A stretch of 64,000 nucleotides of DNA from Diphasiastrum complanatum (taxonomy: Eukaryota > Streptophyta > Lycopodiopsida > Lycopodiales > Lycopodiaceae). Below, piece after piece: positions 11,299 through 21,217 of this stretch. The position numbers were made by a program, and so were the translations under genes. Every line of letters begins with the position of its first letter. Positions within the stretch are counted from its first letter, which is position 1. The stretch lies in the NCBI GenBank assembly GCA_029204225.1, contig CM055102.1, forward strand, positions 5,137,520-5,201,519, given 5' to 3'. The notes under the pieces were generated by a model. The model worked only from the letters and a program-made list of their open reading frames with translations. It was not told where the DNA came from and made no database searches.

Positions 11299-13040
11299 TC
11301 AAGCAGATTTCTTCAAGCCATAAAGTGCTTTATGGAGTTTACGTAGATGATTATGTTTACCATCAATATGAAAACCTTTTGGTTGTGATATGTAAATGTC
11401 ATCTTCAATAACTCCATTAAGATATGCTGTCTGTCCATCCATTTGATGTATTTTCAAATCTGTTGCAATAACAAATGGCAATAGAAGTTTGATAGAAGAA
11501 TGTTTAACTATTGGACTGAAGGTCTCAGTGTAGTCAACGTTGTGTACCTGATAAAATCCTCTGGCAAGAAGTCGAGTGTTTCTTCGATGGATACTTCCAT
11601 CTACCTTGTATTTGATTTTGACCAACAATTTTCAATCAACTACATTTCTACTGGCAGGTAATTCGACAATTGTCCAAGTCTGGTTCTTGATAAGAGATGA
11701 ATACTCTTTATCCATAGCATCTTTCCAAAGATCAGAATCGGGCTGACTAAGTTTCAGCTCTTGAACAAGGTAAGCTGCAGACTCGTCAATATACCTGATA
11801 GGTGGTCTGCTTTCTCTTGTCAATCTTCTAGGTATTGGTCAAAGTTGATTATCTTCATCATGTTGTAGTCATTGGACTGCGACATCATCATCTTCAGATT
11901 CACTGCTAATAAGTTGTCGAGATTAGATGATCTAGGACCTTCAATAGGAATAGTCAACTTTTGAATTGGAAGGTTCGATAATTCGGGAGAGTTTGATAAT
12001 TCAACTATATGAGCTTTGTCCTTGTCTTTGAGATTGATAAACTGATCTTCGATGAGCATGACATCTCGGCTAATGAATATCTTCAACTCGACATGATCAT
12101 ACAACTTATAAGCTTTATCTGAAGTAGTGTAGCTGATGAAAATAGACTTGATACTCTAGAAGTTGAGCTTCTTCTTGAGATCATGCAGAACTTGCGCGTA
12201 AGCAATACATCCAAAAACTCGTAAGTTTGATAAAGAAGGTTTGGAGCCTGTCCAAACTTCATATGGTATTTTGTCTGAGAGACTTTTAGTAGGACATCTG
12301 TTCTAAATATAAGCTGCAGTGGAAATAGCTTCAGTCCAGAAGGACTTCGGAAGTGTCGCATGTGCTAGCATGCACTTTGTCGATTCAACTAAGGTTCTAT
12401 TCTTTCTCTCAGCAAGACCATGCGACTGAGGCGAATAAGAGATAATGTATTATTGCTCAATGTCGTTGTTAAGGCAATACTCCTTGAATTCAGTGAAAAT
12501 ATATTCTCCCCCATTGTTGGACCTTAGTGCTTTGATTCTTTTACTAGTTTGATTTTTTGCATGCTCTTTGATTTGTCAAAATTTATTGAAAGCCTCTTAA
12601 TTATGCTTAATGAAGTAAACAATTGTTCTTCTCGAATATTCATCAATGAAGCTAATAAAATCCTTTGCATCAAGCAACAACAAAGTTTGCATTGGACCAC
12701 ATATATACGAATGAACAATGTCTAATAAATCTTTTGTTGCATGCCTATGACTCGATCTAAAGGGAATCCTAGTCTGCTTTCCAAGGATGCAGCTATGACA
12801 AACAGGGAGGTCAAATTTGTCGACTGGATAGTCGAGATCAAGTGCTTGGGATTGTTTGGACATGTTCGATACAAATGCATTATTCAAGTGTCCTAATCTT
12901 TGATGCCATAGTAATGCTTTATTGACTAGTATTAGAATAACAATATGCCAATCTATATAAGTATCCATGCCTCTTGCCAAGTGCAAGGATCTCAACTTGT
13001 CCTATCGACAATTTGGCATTGATCAGACTTAAACTCTACT
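11299..13040 (-). pseudogene. C2: Copia integrase, linker and reverse transcriptase start
   Basis: A Copia lineage different from C1, C3 and C5. Reading down from 13,000: ALLWHQRLGHLN and CHSCILGKQTR (GAG-pre-integrase zinc module), IVHSYICGPM (first catalytic Asp replaced by Tyr), then a broken core with SHGLAERKNRT near 12,420. The tail includes KLYDHVELKIFISRDVMLIED. The RT start (11,628-11,299) has IKYKVDGSIHRRNTRLLARG and HQMDGQTAYLNG, where the first catalytic Asp is kept. The frame ends at ALYGLKKSA, before the YVDD box, so the rest of RT and RNase H are deleted. Several stops and frame breaks. Confidence 0.83.
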
Positions 13041-14040
13041 CTATGACCTAAATGTACTATCGTTACCAAGATGAACGTACTTCTTTGTACTGTAAGGTGT
13101 ATAGGAGTGAAAATGCTCACGATGACTGGTCATATGTTGAGTAGCTCTAGAATCCAGAAACCAAGAATTATCCAATAGTGACTTTTGGTCTTTGACCATA
13201 AATGCTCTTTCGTCCTTGTCAATGTCGGGAGGTGCTATGACTGCATTCGCCTGTTGATCAGGTTTTCTGTCGGCATTCTTTGCTTTTAATCTACAATCCT
13301 GGATCTCATCATTAGTCCATTTGCAGTACTTACAAAACATCTTCTTCTTTGATTGTAAATTTGATAATTGTTATTGACTTTGTGCCGACTTCTGACTCGA
13401 TGCGAATTGCTTAAAGCTTTTCTGCTTCTGTCGTTTTAAGCCTTTGTTGACATATAGAGCATGATATAATAAAGTCAACGAAGTGTCTTGACTTTTTTGA
13501 TTATCATCTTGCAGCAACATAGTGATAACTCTAGCAAGAGTTAAATTTGAGTCTATCGATATGGTCATCACCCAGTTCTCATATGTAGAGGGCAAGCTTG
13601 AAAGCAATGTCATAATTGCATCTTGATCATCTATGATCAATCCGCCAACAACGACCATCTGTTGCAAGAAATTCTTAAACTGGTTAACGTGATTCTGAAG
13701 TGAATCACCATTCGACATCTTGAGAGTGAAGAATTTTCTTTGTAGATGTAACTTAGAAGTTACATCCCTCACATCATATAGTGAGCTCAAGTTGTCCCAT
13801 ACTTTTTTCAAAGTTTGAGCTTCAAATATGTGGCCAATTTGAGTGTCTGATATATTGAGAATAAAGCGCAAAAGCTTCACCATCCTTTGACCCCCATCTT
13901 GAGTCGACTGTGTCATCATAAAGCTTCACTTCGATACCTATGACAACATTCCACAACTCGTTGGCGATTATCAAGGTCTTCATCTTTAATTTCAAAAAGT
14001 AGTAATTGGATTCATTCAACTTTCTATGATAAGACCGGAT
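13041..14040 (-). pseudogene. C2: Copia gag and protease
   Basis: Gag begins near 14,019 (NESNYYFLKLKMKTLI, the YxxWxxKMxxxL position). A stop and frameshift lie near 13,825. The domain continues with KKVWDNLSSLYDV, LHLQRKFFTLKM and LLSSLPSTYENWVM. The nucleocapsid cluster CKYCKWTNDEIQDC has Asp where the CCHC knuckle needs His. The protease motif reads WFLDSRATQHM, where the Gly of D-S-G is Arg, so catalysis would be lost. The C2 primer site and LTR lie upstream at 14,298 and above. Confidence 0.83.
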
Positions 14041-14133
14041 TTACTTTGAGAATCCATCTGGAACATTAGTCCGTCGATAAATTGATGACGTTAAGAGAGA
14101 GATGCCGTGTTGCCCTACAATTGGAAATTAACT

Positions 14134-14305
14134 ATCTGATATTGAAATTCGATACCACAAATTGAAGAATATAATACTGTGAAAAGTATCTAATGATATC
14201 AATTTGATATCATGAAAGATATCAAGTATTAGAATTCTGATATAACAAATCGCTCTGATATCAGGAAGGTATGCTCTGATATAAAATACTAGATTTTTGA
14301 TACCA
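14134..14305 (-). repeat. C2 primer-binding site with a 20-bp tandem array of primer-site-like units
   Basis: The reverse-strand primer site is tgatacca at 14,298-14,305, abutting the LTR at 14,306. Before it run exact 20-bp units in register: 14,231-14,250, 14,251-14,270 (cgctctgatatcaggaaggt), 14,271-14,290 and 14,291-14,310. Each carries a version of (gct)ctgatat or tgatacc at the same offset, i.e. degenerate copies of the primer-site complement. Looser copies extend to about 14,134. Confidence 0.6.
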
Positions 14306-14655
14306 TGTTGGAAAGAGAGAATGAAATGCAATAACGACAAGTCGAAGACTGCTGCGACTTATCGAGCATAGCGGAATGGAGCATTCTTTCCTAATGCACG
14401 ACTACGCCTATCAAAATTGAACAAAATAGTAGTGACAAAAGTCATGATCAATTTTAATATAGTAACCAATTTTGAAATTGCCAATACGATAGTGATTACG
14501 TAGCCAAACAATGAAGTGTGGAATTATCAGACAAGACTATAAGAGATTATTAGCTACAAAACAATTATAGAGAAGCATACATTCTGACATAATACTGAAC
14601 ACAACAAAAGGAGTAGATTGATTCAGCATAAAGCATGTACAAATCAAAAGATGAT
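14306..14655 (-). repeat. C2 5' LTR, inner part (split by NA-2)
   Basis: Begins TGTTGGAAAG directly next to the C2 primer site, which fixes this as the primer-site end of the reverse-strand 5' LTR. It is interrupted at the ATGAT target duplication and continues at 25,178. Confidence 0.75.
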
Positions 14656-15473
14656 TGTGAAAAATCGAGAATATTCACACGTGTGGAGAACCACAAAAGA
14701 AGTGTGAATGATCTTTACCATGCTTTATGATAGCACACAAATCACATGTAGAGTAATACTACAATCTACCATCAGACCCTATGGCTGGAGCATAATCTAG
14801 AATGCTACTAATCAAAGCTTCATTAAGACCTCATCAAAAGGGAAAGTACACAAGCAAAAATATGTATGAAGAATACACCAATCTCGAGTTAGAGAAAGAA
14901 TACAATTACAAGCGAAATAGTGTGACATCCAATTTTGACATTATGACACCAAGATAGCTCATCATTAACAATATGAGAGAACCTCTTGTACATTCATAGG
15001 AGAGCAATAGCTCGTGGTACTACTAGCATGCAACCACATTTAGCCACATCTACAAGCCTAATCTACCAATATATTGACACCTAACAACTTGCATGCAAAG
15101 ATTGCACCTACCTTCTACCTACTTTTATGTCAATTTCTCAACTAGATATGTACAAATCACCATGCATGTGTCCATTACTACTTTTTCATGCTTTGCATGT
15201 CACAATGGAAACTTAGGACACAATGCTCTTGAACTACCTCAAGTTCCTACTAGCCCAAATTTGGCCATTTCTATGTCTAAATCTACATGCATGTCATATT
15301 TGGCCAATCTAGACATTACGCATGTCATAAATGACAACTTGACACTATTGCATGTGAGGTAGCTCAAGTTTCTACAAGACTAAGAATGATATTTACAATA
15401 TGTAAATGTACATGTATGATAAAAATCTTCATCAACCCCTATAGTCAAGTTGAATGGCTTTTTATTCTTCACT
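14656..15473 (-). repeat. NA-2 3' LTR
   Basis: Starts TGTGAAAAAT in forward reading and ends cttcact, where the partner LTR has cttcaca. It contains CACACGTGTG at 14,676-14,685 and several CATGCA/TGCATG words (about 15,090-15,330). It pairs with 24,323-25,177. Confidence 0.85.
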
Positions 15474-16369
15474 CCTAAAATGTTATCAACTTGTCTTGAT
15501 CATTTGAACTTTAAATCCTCCAAGGTTGGTCCAATTGTTGATGAAGGAACTTTTTGTGTGGATTCTTTGCATTTGAATTGAAGATGATCAAAGAATCCAT
15601 CATAGGAGCACCTTACCACATCTACGATAAGATCTCTTTGATAGAAATCTTTTCCAAACATTAGAGGAGTTTTGAGCTCCAAAAAGACCCTTTAAAAATT
15701 CGTGCAAGATGTAGTTTATATCATTAAAATATTATAACACTAATACATTTGACTTGCCATAACATTTCAATTGTAGCTTAGAAGTATGTCATCTAACATA
15801 TCGTTGAAAGCCCTTGTTGAGCGCTTTCCAATGCACCAAACTCCACTAAATTTGGACTTACTACTAAAAAGTTATGCCATTTTTAGTGTGGAATCAAAAT
15901 GTGGACTCAAAACGTTACGTTACGTAAATTTCAAATTTGAGTGTTTTCATTGGTCCATGTGTAAGAAAAGATTGAGAAAAAATATAAAAAGAATCTTTAC
16001 AAAGGGTCTTTTTTGGATTAAGAACTCCTCTAATGTGCCTTTGAAAAATATTCCACCAATCTGGTACTACGTCGATATGCCTCCTCCATGCTTGATACTG
16101 ATCTCGGATTTGAGAAGTCCACTTGCATGAAGATGGCTGCAAAAGAATCTAAAAAATTTGGGAGGCCCGAAATCCTCATCATGATCACCTAGATCATAGA
16201 TATAAAGATCAAAACATGAGCTACAATCAATATTAAGCAAACTAGCTTCACTAGTCCAAACACTATGAACTCTATCCACAAAGGATTTAATCTTGATATC
16301 AAACTCTAACTTGATCTTATTGGGGGGCTAAATACTTTCTTGAGAGTGTAAGTGTCCTCATTGGATGCT
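15474..16369 (-). pseudogene. NA-2 module, 3' half
   Basis: Continues the NA-2 coding remnant on the far side of NA-1. Reading left from the insertion point: SEASNEDTYTLKKVFS, matching NA-1 residues 320-335 (SEASKVDTYIHKQVVS) and NA-3 SESSSKSTYLHNQIFT. Further on, LLNIDCSSCFDLYIYDLGDHDEDF corresponds to the CD(H/P)YE(T/S)RR end of the NA-1 modules. Frames are broken, with a stop shortly after SPPIRSS. Nothing here resembles the YVDD or RNase H catalytic boxes. The last few hundred bases (15,474-15,780) are non-coding 3' region; no strong polypurine tract is seen next to the LTR. Confidence 0.6.
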
Positions 16370-16374
16370 TCACT
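16370..16374. other. NA-1 target-site duplication, left copy
   Basis: TCACT, repeated exactly at 22,083-22,087 right after the 3' LTR. Confidence 0.93.
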
Positions 16375-17239
16375 TGTTAAAATTGGCAAAAGCTAACTTG
16401 GTTAAATCTTGTAAATACCATAATGACTTGTACCTATCATCATTAGACATGTGTGGAGCCTGTTCCCACGTGTGAAATCTATGCCTAAGTCATTTAGATA
16501 GATCATAAATGTTGTACATATCATTTAAATTGGAAACTAGTGGCTAAATTGGCCAAAAACTAGTTTAGTAGTATTATGACACTTGGCACCATTCTAGTGG
16601 TAGAAAATGCTATATCACATAGGTAGGAGTGGTCTCCCACGTGTGAAATATCATATAGAAAGTTCAGATCCATTGTATATAGATTTCATACATGTCAAAA
16701 GTCAAATCTCCTAGATTGTAGGACCTATCTCCTAATTTGTAGGAATCTAGAAGGTCAACACTAGCCACCAATGATGATGTGGCAAATTAATGGAATCTTA
16801 GCCAAAGTGGATATGGATAAGCACTATGACCTGTCTCACACGTGCTGGAAGTGTCTTAGAGAGAGAGTATGATGATTTTTGTATTTAATCCATGATGGAT
16901 CCACTTTGAGAAATAAATGAGGCAAGATCTTGGTTTTGGAGGCATATCTTGAGTATTCTCATATTTGTGTTGTGATTTTATGGTTCTATTGCTTTCTAAC
17001 ACTTGTGTACTTCACTCTCTGCTGTAATTCCGTACAGGTACTGTTCTTCACACGTGTGAAGGCAGTAGGTCTCAAGTTTAATCATTTGCTTGTTGTTCTT
17101 GCTAGATTTTTGATGGGGAATTGATCTAATTCTAGATCTAATCATTGGTTGATTAGTAGATCATGTAATCTAGCTTCCAAAACCTCTTGAGGATCTGATG
17201 TAGATCCATTCTTGGTCTTTATTTCTCTGAAATTTCACA
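16375..17239 (+). repeat. NA-1 5' LTR
   Basis: TGTTAAAATTGG...TTTCACA. It contains several CACGTG cores: cccacgtgtgaa near 16,470 and 16,640, cacacgtgctgg near 16,830, and the 16-bp perfect palindrome CTTCACACGTGTGAAG at 17,046-17,061. About 16,700-16,930 is clearly homologous to the C5 LTR at 56,050-56,280. Confidence 0.95.
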
Positions 17240-17252
17240 TGGTATCAGAGCC
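17240..17252 (+). other. NA-1 primer-binding site
   Basis: tggtatcagagcc, directly abutting the 5' LTR end; initiator tRNA-Met type. Confidence 0.92.
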
Positions 17253-17284
17253 AAGTACAAGAGATTAAAGCATTGATCTAAACA

Positions 17285-19075
17285 ACACCCAGATTGGCAA
17301 GTTTTTTGAGAAAACTCACTAATCTTGAGTGGGCGAGTTTGAAGAGTTAGTTAGCCTTGATATTTGTGCATCAAACTTGGTTGTGGGATGCAGGGTTACT
17401 CTTCACACGTGTGAGGACGTACAGTACCAGTTTTGGAGCTATATTTTTCAGTTTGATGCTATATCTTACTCATACACCCAAACTAGCAGGTTTTTTGGAA
17501 ACTAGCTAATCTTGAGGTAGCGAGTTTGAATAGATAGATAGAATCATTATATTTGTACCAAATATTTTTGTGGGCTTCATGTGTACTTACCACACGTGTG
17601 AGTCCGTACATAACCTGTTATGAGCAATAAAATTCAGTTTTGGTGCATTTAATGCCTCATACACCCAAAACTAGTCAATCTAGTGCATTTTTCAAGCTTT
17701 GTAATGCATTGTTTCTATTCCTTTGATTTGTTCTTGGTATAGATCAATCATATAGATGATTTGAATCTTTATTACAGTACATTAAAGCTGATCTTCATAT
17801 GCTTTGGGTGTGCATTAAAGTTGAGAGTGAAAGATTGCCAAAAACCATAGATTAAGGAGTGATTTGCAAGGGAAGAGATTGAAATCCATTGTATCTTCAC
17901 TCTAGATGTGTTCAAGAGTGAAAGGGTTGAGACTAGAAGCATCTAAGTGCTAGAAGTCAGCCTTGGATAAGTCCTCCAAGTGAAATCTTAAGTGAATTTC
18001 TAGAGCACAAACACTCATAAAGGCAAAATCTACCAATACAAGTGATAAGCATTGTTGGAGAGTTCTAGAAGTGATTTTTGAGATCTAAGTCACATTGTTC
18101 CACTCCTACTCAAAGAGTTGAGTTTTGTTTGGCTTGAAAGAGAGTCATAGAGGTGTGTAAGTCACATGTGTAGTGTTTGATCCAAAAATCCTAAGAGTTC
18201 CTTCCTTTGTAGAGGGCAAGTTCTAGTAACTCATTTCTTGACTTTGGTGGAAAAATTGTCTCCTTCATTGTGATCAAATCTTGCTAAGTGGCATTAGCTC
18301 TTTGTAAGCACATATCTTAGTGAGAGAGAAGTATCACATTTTTGAATTTCATTCCAACTCTAAAGAGGTAGAGTCATTGGTACTTGGTGGAGTCCAATAG
18401 GGGTGAATGAATTCAATTTTTGAGCACAATTCGACATTGTATGTATGAAACTCAAATAAGTTCTAATTCAACTTTCTTTGTGAGAGGGTGAGGGTCAAGT
18501 TGTGATCCCATTGGGAGTATAGAACAAGGAGGAGTCCATATTTGAGTGTTCATACATGGTTGGGATCTTTGTGAATCTCTAGATGTCTAATTTTTAAGCT
18601 TGGTGAAAAATTATTGACATAGATTGTTATCAAACCATTTCATGTCCATTCCAAATCTCAAGAGTGAGATTATTTGGGTCAAGAGGATTCCAAAAGGCGT
18701 GATTGGATCTGATCTTTGTGTGTTTGAATCAAGTATACATGTCAAGTTTATGTGATCTAGTGTAGATCATTTTTTTTTTTGTGAAAGTTAGTGGTTTAAT
18801 TTGTTGTCAAATCAAATCAAATTCAATCAAAATCTTAAGAGTGAGATTATTTGGGTCAAGAGTGAGTCCAAAAGAAGTGATTGAGTTTGATTTTCAAGTA
18901 TTTGAAACAAAACCCATCCTTTGTTCAAGAATATCAAAAGTTGAGTGAACTAGTCAAGAGAAAAGAAAAATCTAGGAGTCAAATCTTTTCAAATCCATTC
19001 CAACTCTCAAAAGAAAGAGTCATTGGTGTTTGTTGAGTCCAATAGGGGTGTTTGAATCTGATTTTTGTGATTTGA
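17285..19075 (+). repeat. NA-1 leader with two families of internal tandem repeats
   Basis: Set 1 is two adjacent copies of about 185 bp (17,285-17,465 and 17,466-17,650). Each starts cacccaaact-like, runs through cgagtttgaa and tcttca/ttac-CACACGTGTG-ag, and ends gcctcata-like. Set 2 is four diverged copies around 18,353, 18,647, 18,822 and 18,998. Each reads tccattccaa-ctc-aagag-gag, then gtcattgg or ttatttgggtcaag, then gagtccaa-aggggtg-ttga. The last three are spaced about 175 bp. No long ORF lies in the leader. The repeats could be packaging or expression signals, or slippage products. Confidence 0.7.
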
Positions 19076-19084
19076 TAGAGTGCT

Positions 19085-21100
19085 TTGGTCTTAGTGATCA
19101 AAGCAAAAATTAGTTTCCAATTGACTAGGTTGAAAAGAGATATGATTCAAAATTTGTATTGTGTAGATCCTTCTAGATTGTTGAATGTGTTCAAATCTAG
19201 TTTCTTGAGAGTCACAAATTACCTTTTGAAAAGTCATATCACAAAGTTTTACTTCCTCATCATGGCATCAATAGGTGGCAACCTATTGGAGGCAAGTAAG
19301 GATCCTAAATGCAACCTTTGTGGCAAGAGAGATCATTTTGTCTCAAGATGCTACAAAATGAAGACCAATCCATCCAAGGAGAACCAAAGCAAGGGGGCCG
19401 AGGTGAAGGATGGAGATTCAAGTGCAAAATGCAAAGGCAAGAAGGACAAATCTAAGGAAATGTGTTTCCTTTGTGGAAAGATGCATGAGGCTTGGAGTCT
19501 CACAAGGACTTACAAGAGTTGTCTTCAAAAATCCATCACCACACATTTCAAACCTCTAGAAGTTTTTCATTTGGAAGTGCATTGTTTGGTTCAAGATGCA
19601 AAGAAAGATGTTTCTTTCATGAATGTCACTTGGATTTATTTCATGTTCTTGGAAAGCATTTTGTTTGGAACTTTGGATAAGTTCAAAGTTATTGTTATGA
19701 TCCAAGAGAAACCAAGCAAAATTAAGGAGGAGCAATCACAAAATGAAAATAGTTCCATTTATGCTCTCATGACATCTTTTGAAGAACTATTTTGCTTTGA
19801 AGAGATTTTTGTATCTCAAATGTGGATTAAGGCAATACTAGTTGAGTGTGATGCCTTAATAGATAGCAAAGCATGTTTTCCTTGTAAACTTACATTGAGT
19901 ATAAAGACAAGGAAATGGAAATGTCTTCATGATGTATTTTCTTTTGGTTTCAATAAGATCATGAATGATGTGTTCATTCATAATGTTGAAAGTTGTAAAT
20001 TTTCAATTTTAAAGGCAAGTTGTAAACTTCTTATGAGAATAAGTGAAGCATCCAAAGTGGACACTTATATCCATAAGCAAGTAGTTAGCCTTATTGAGAT
20101 GGAAATAGTTCTTGATTTCAATATTAGAAAAATCATGTCAAGTTGTGGTGATTTTTGGACTTATGGTTCTAGCATAAGTAATATTGTTGATCATAGAAAG
20201 TGCACAATGTATGGTCATGTTTATTGTGATCATTATGAGACATGGAGGTCTCGGATTTTCATCAAGGAGGAGCACCAAGAAGTTGATCTTAAGGAGTCAT
20301 CTCAAGGTTCAAGTGTGCCAAGGATTGAGGAGGAGAGTCCTTCTCAAGTTATGATTCCAAGAAGAATATCAAGAGACATGGTTGAGCTCATATGGCTCAC
20401 ATTTCAAGGGAAAGAGGAGCACATTTCAAGTGGTATAGATCTTATGCTTTCTTCTCATATGTCATTTGGTGAATCAATTTGCTTTGGTGAGACTTTTGCA
20501 ACTCAAAGTTGGAGTAAAGCAATACTAGTTGAGTATGGTGTCTCTCTTGAGAACATAGTTGATGTTCTTAATGATTTCAAATTGATTTTAGATCAATTAG
20601 AAAGCAAATGGTTATTTCATCAAATGTATGCTCTTGAATCTTGCAAGAGCAAGAGTGATTTGCTCATTCATAGTATGAAAATTTGTCTTTTTTCATGTAT
20701 TAAGGCAAATTGTAAACTCTTTATGAGAGTAAGTGAATCATCCTCTAAGGACACTTATCTCCATAATAAAGTATTTAGCCTCATTAGATCTGAGATTAGA
20801 ATGGAAATCAAGCATGAAGATATGATGCGAACTCTTGGTTATTATAGCATGCATAGTCTTGCCAATGTTGATGAGCCAAATTCTCGAGATCTTGGTAACA
20901 TGATGTTGGATCTTTGTGATCCTTATGAGTCAAGAAGGACTCTTTATTTTCTCATGGAATTTCAGCTATTTTTGAGCTTTTGGATCAACCATATGTTTCA
21001 AGGATGGAACAAATCAATGGAAAAAGTGATCAAGTGGTGCAAAGCTCTCAAGTTCATCAAAGAAGTCAACATCAAGGAGGCACTATCATGGATATGGTGA
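19085..21100 (+). CDS. NA-1 ORF: zinc-cluster protein with a tandemly duplicated, diverged pol-derived module (671 aa)
   Basis: Not a recognised family as a whole. The frame opens at 19,085; Met60 (19,262) is an alternative start just before the zinc cluster CNLCGKRDHFVSRC (C76, C79, H84, C89), a typical Copia CCHC knuckle. A second cluster starts (C127, C130), then jumps to HEAWSL, which resembles the end of a GAG-pre-integrase module (YEACSLSK in C5). Residues about 225-390 and 452-620 are two copies of one module with a period of 229-230. Paired landmarks are W247/W476, ILVE 251/480, CKL 313/543, DTY 326/556 and CDxYE 381/611. Flanking words resemble Copia linker and RT N-terminus (SKWLF against CKWVF), but catalytic motifs are absent. 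The open frame in a very young copy suggests it may be expressed. Function unknown. Confidence 0.7.
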   Translation: MVLVIKAKISFQLTRLKRDMIQNLYCVDPSRLLNVFKSSFLRVTNYLLKSHITKFYFLIMASIGGNLLEASKDPKCNLCGKRDHFVSRCYKMKTNPSKENQSKGAEVKDGDSSAKCKGKKDKSKEMCFLCGKMHEAWSLTRTYKSCLQKSITTHFKPLEVFHLEVHCLVQDAKKDVSFMNVTWIYFMFLESILFGTLDKFKVIVMIQEKPSKIKEEQSQNENSSIYALMTSFEELFCFEEIFVSQMWIKAILVECDALIDSKACFPCKLTLSIKTRKWKCLHDVFSFGFNKIMNDVFIHNVESCKFSILKASCKLLMRISEASKVDTYIHKQVVSLIEMEIVLDFNIRKIMSSCGDFWTYGSSISNIVDHRKCTMYGHVYCDHYETWRSRIFIKEEHQEVDLKESSQGSSVPRIEEESPSQVMIPRRISRDMVELIWLTFQGKEEHISSGIDLMLSSHMSFGESICFGETFATQSWSKAILVEYGVSLENIVDVLNDFKLILDQLESKWLFHQMYALESCKSKSDLLIHSMKICLFSCIKANCKLFMRVSESSSKDTYLHNKVFSLIRSEIRMEIKHEDMMRTLGYYSMHSLANVDEPNSRDLGNMMLDLCDPYESRRTLYFLMEFQLFLSFWINHMFQGWNKSMEKVIKWCKALKFIKEVNIKEALSWIW

Positions 21101-21208
21101 TCTTGGATCTTCATCAAACTCATTGGCTGATCTTCACACCTATGAACCTGCAATGATCAGCCTTAAGTGTTGTAAATAGATGTACCATAGATGTATCAAG
21201 TTAGTTTT

Positions 21209-21217
21209 GAGGAGGAG
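21209..21217 (+). other. NA-1 polypurine tract
   Basis: gaggaggag immediately before the 3' LTR; the same tract precedes the C6 3' LTR at 59,514. It primes plus-strand DNA. Confidence 0.75.

Noticed and set aside
19492-19680. Second open frame overlapping the NA-1 ORF
   Set aside because: Short shadow frame inside the 671-codon ORF; the larger frame carries the conserved landmarks.
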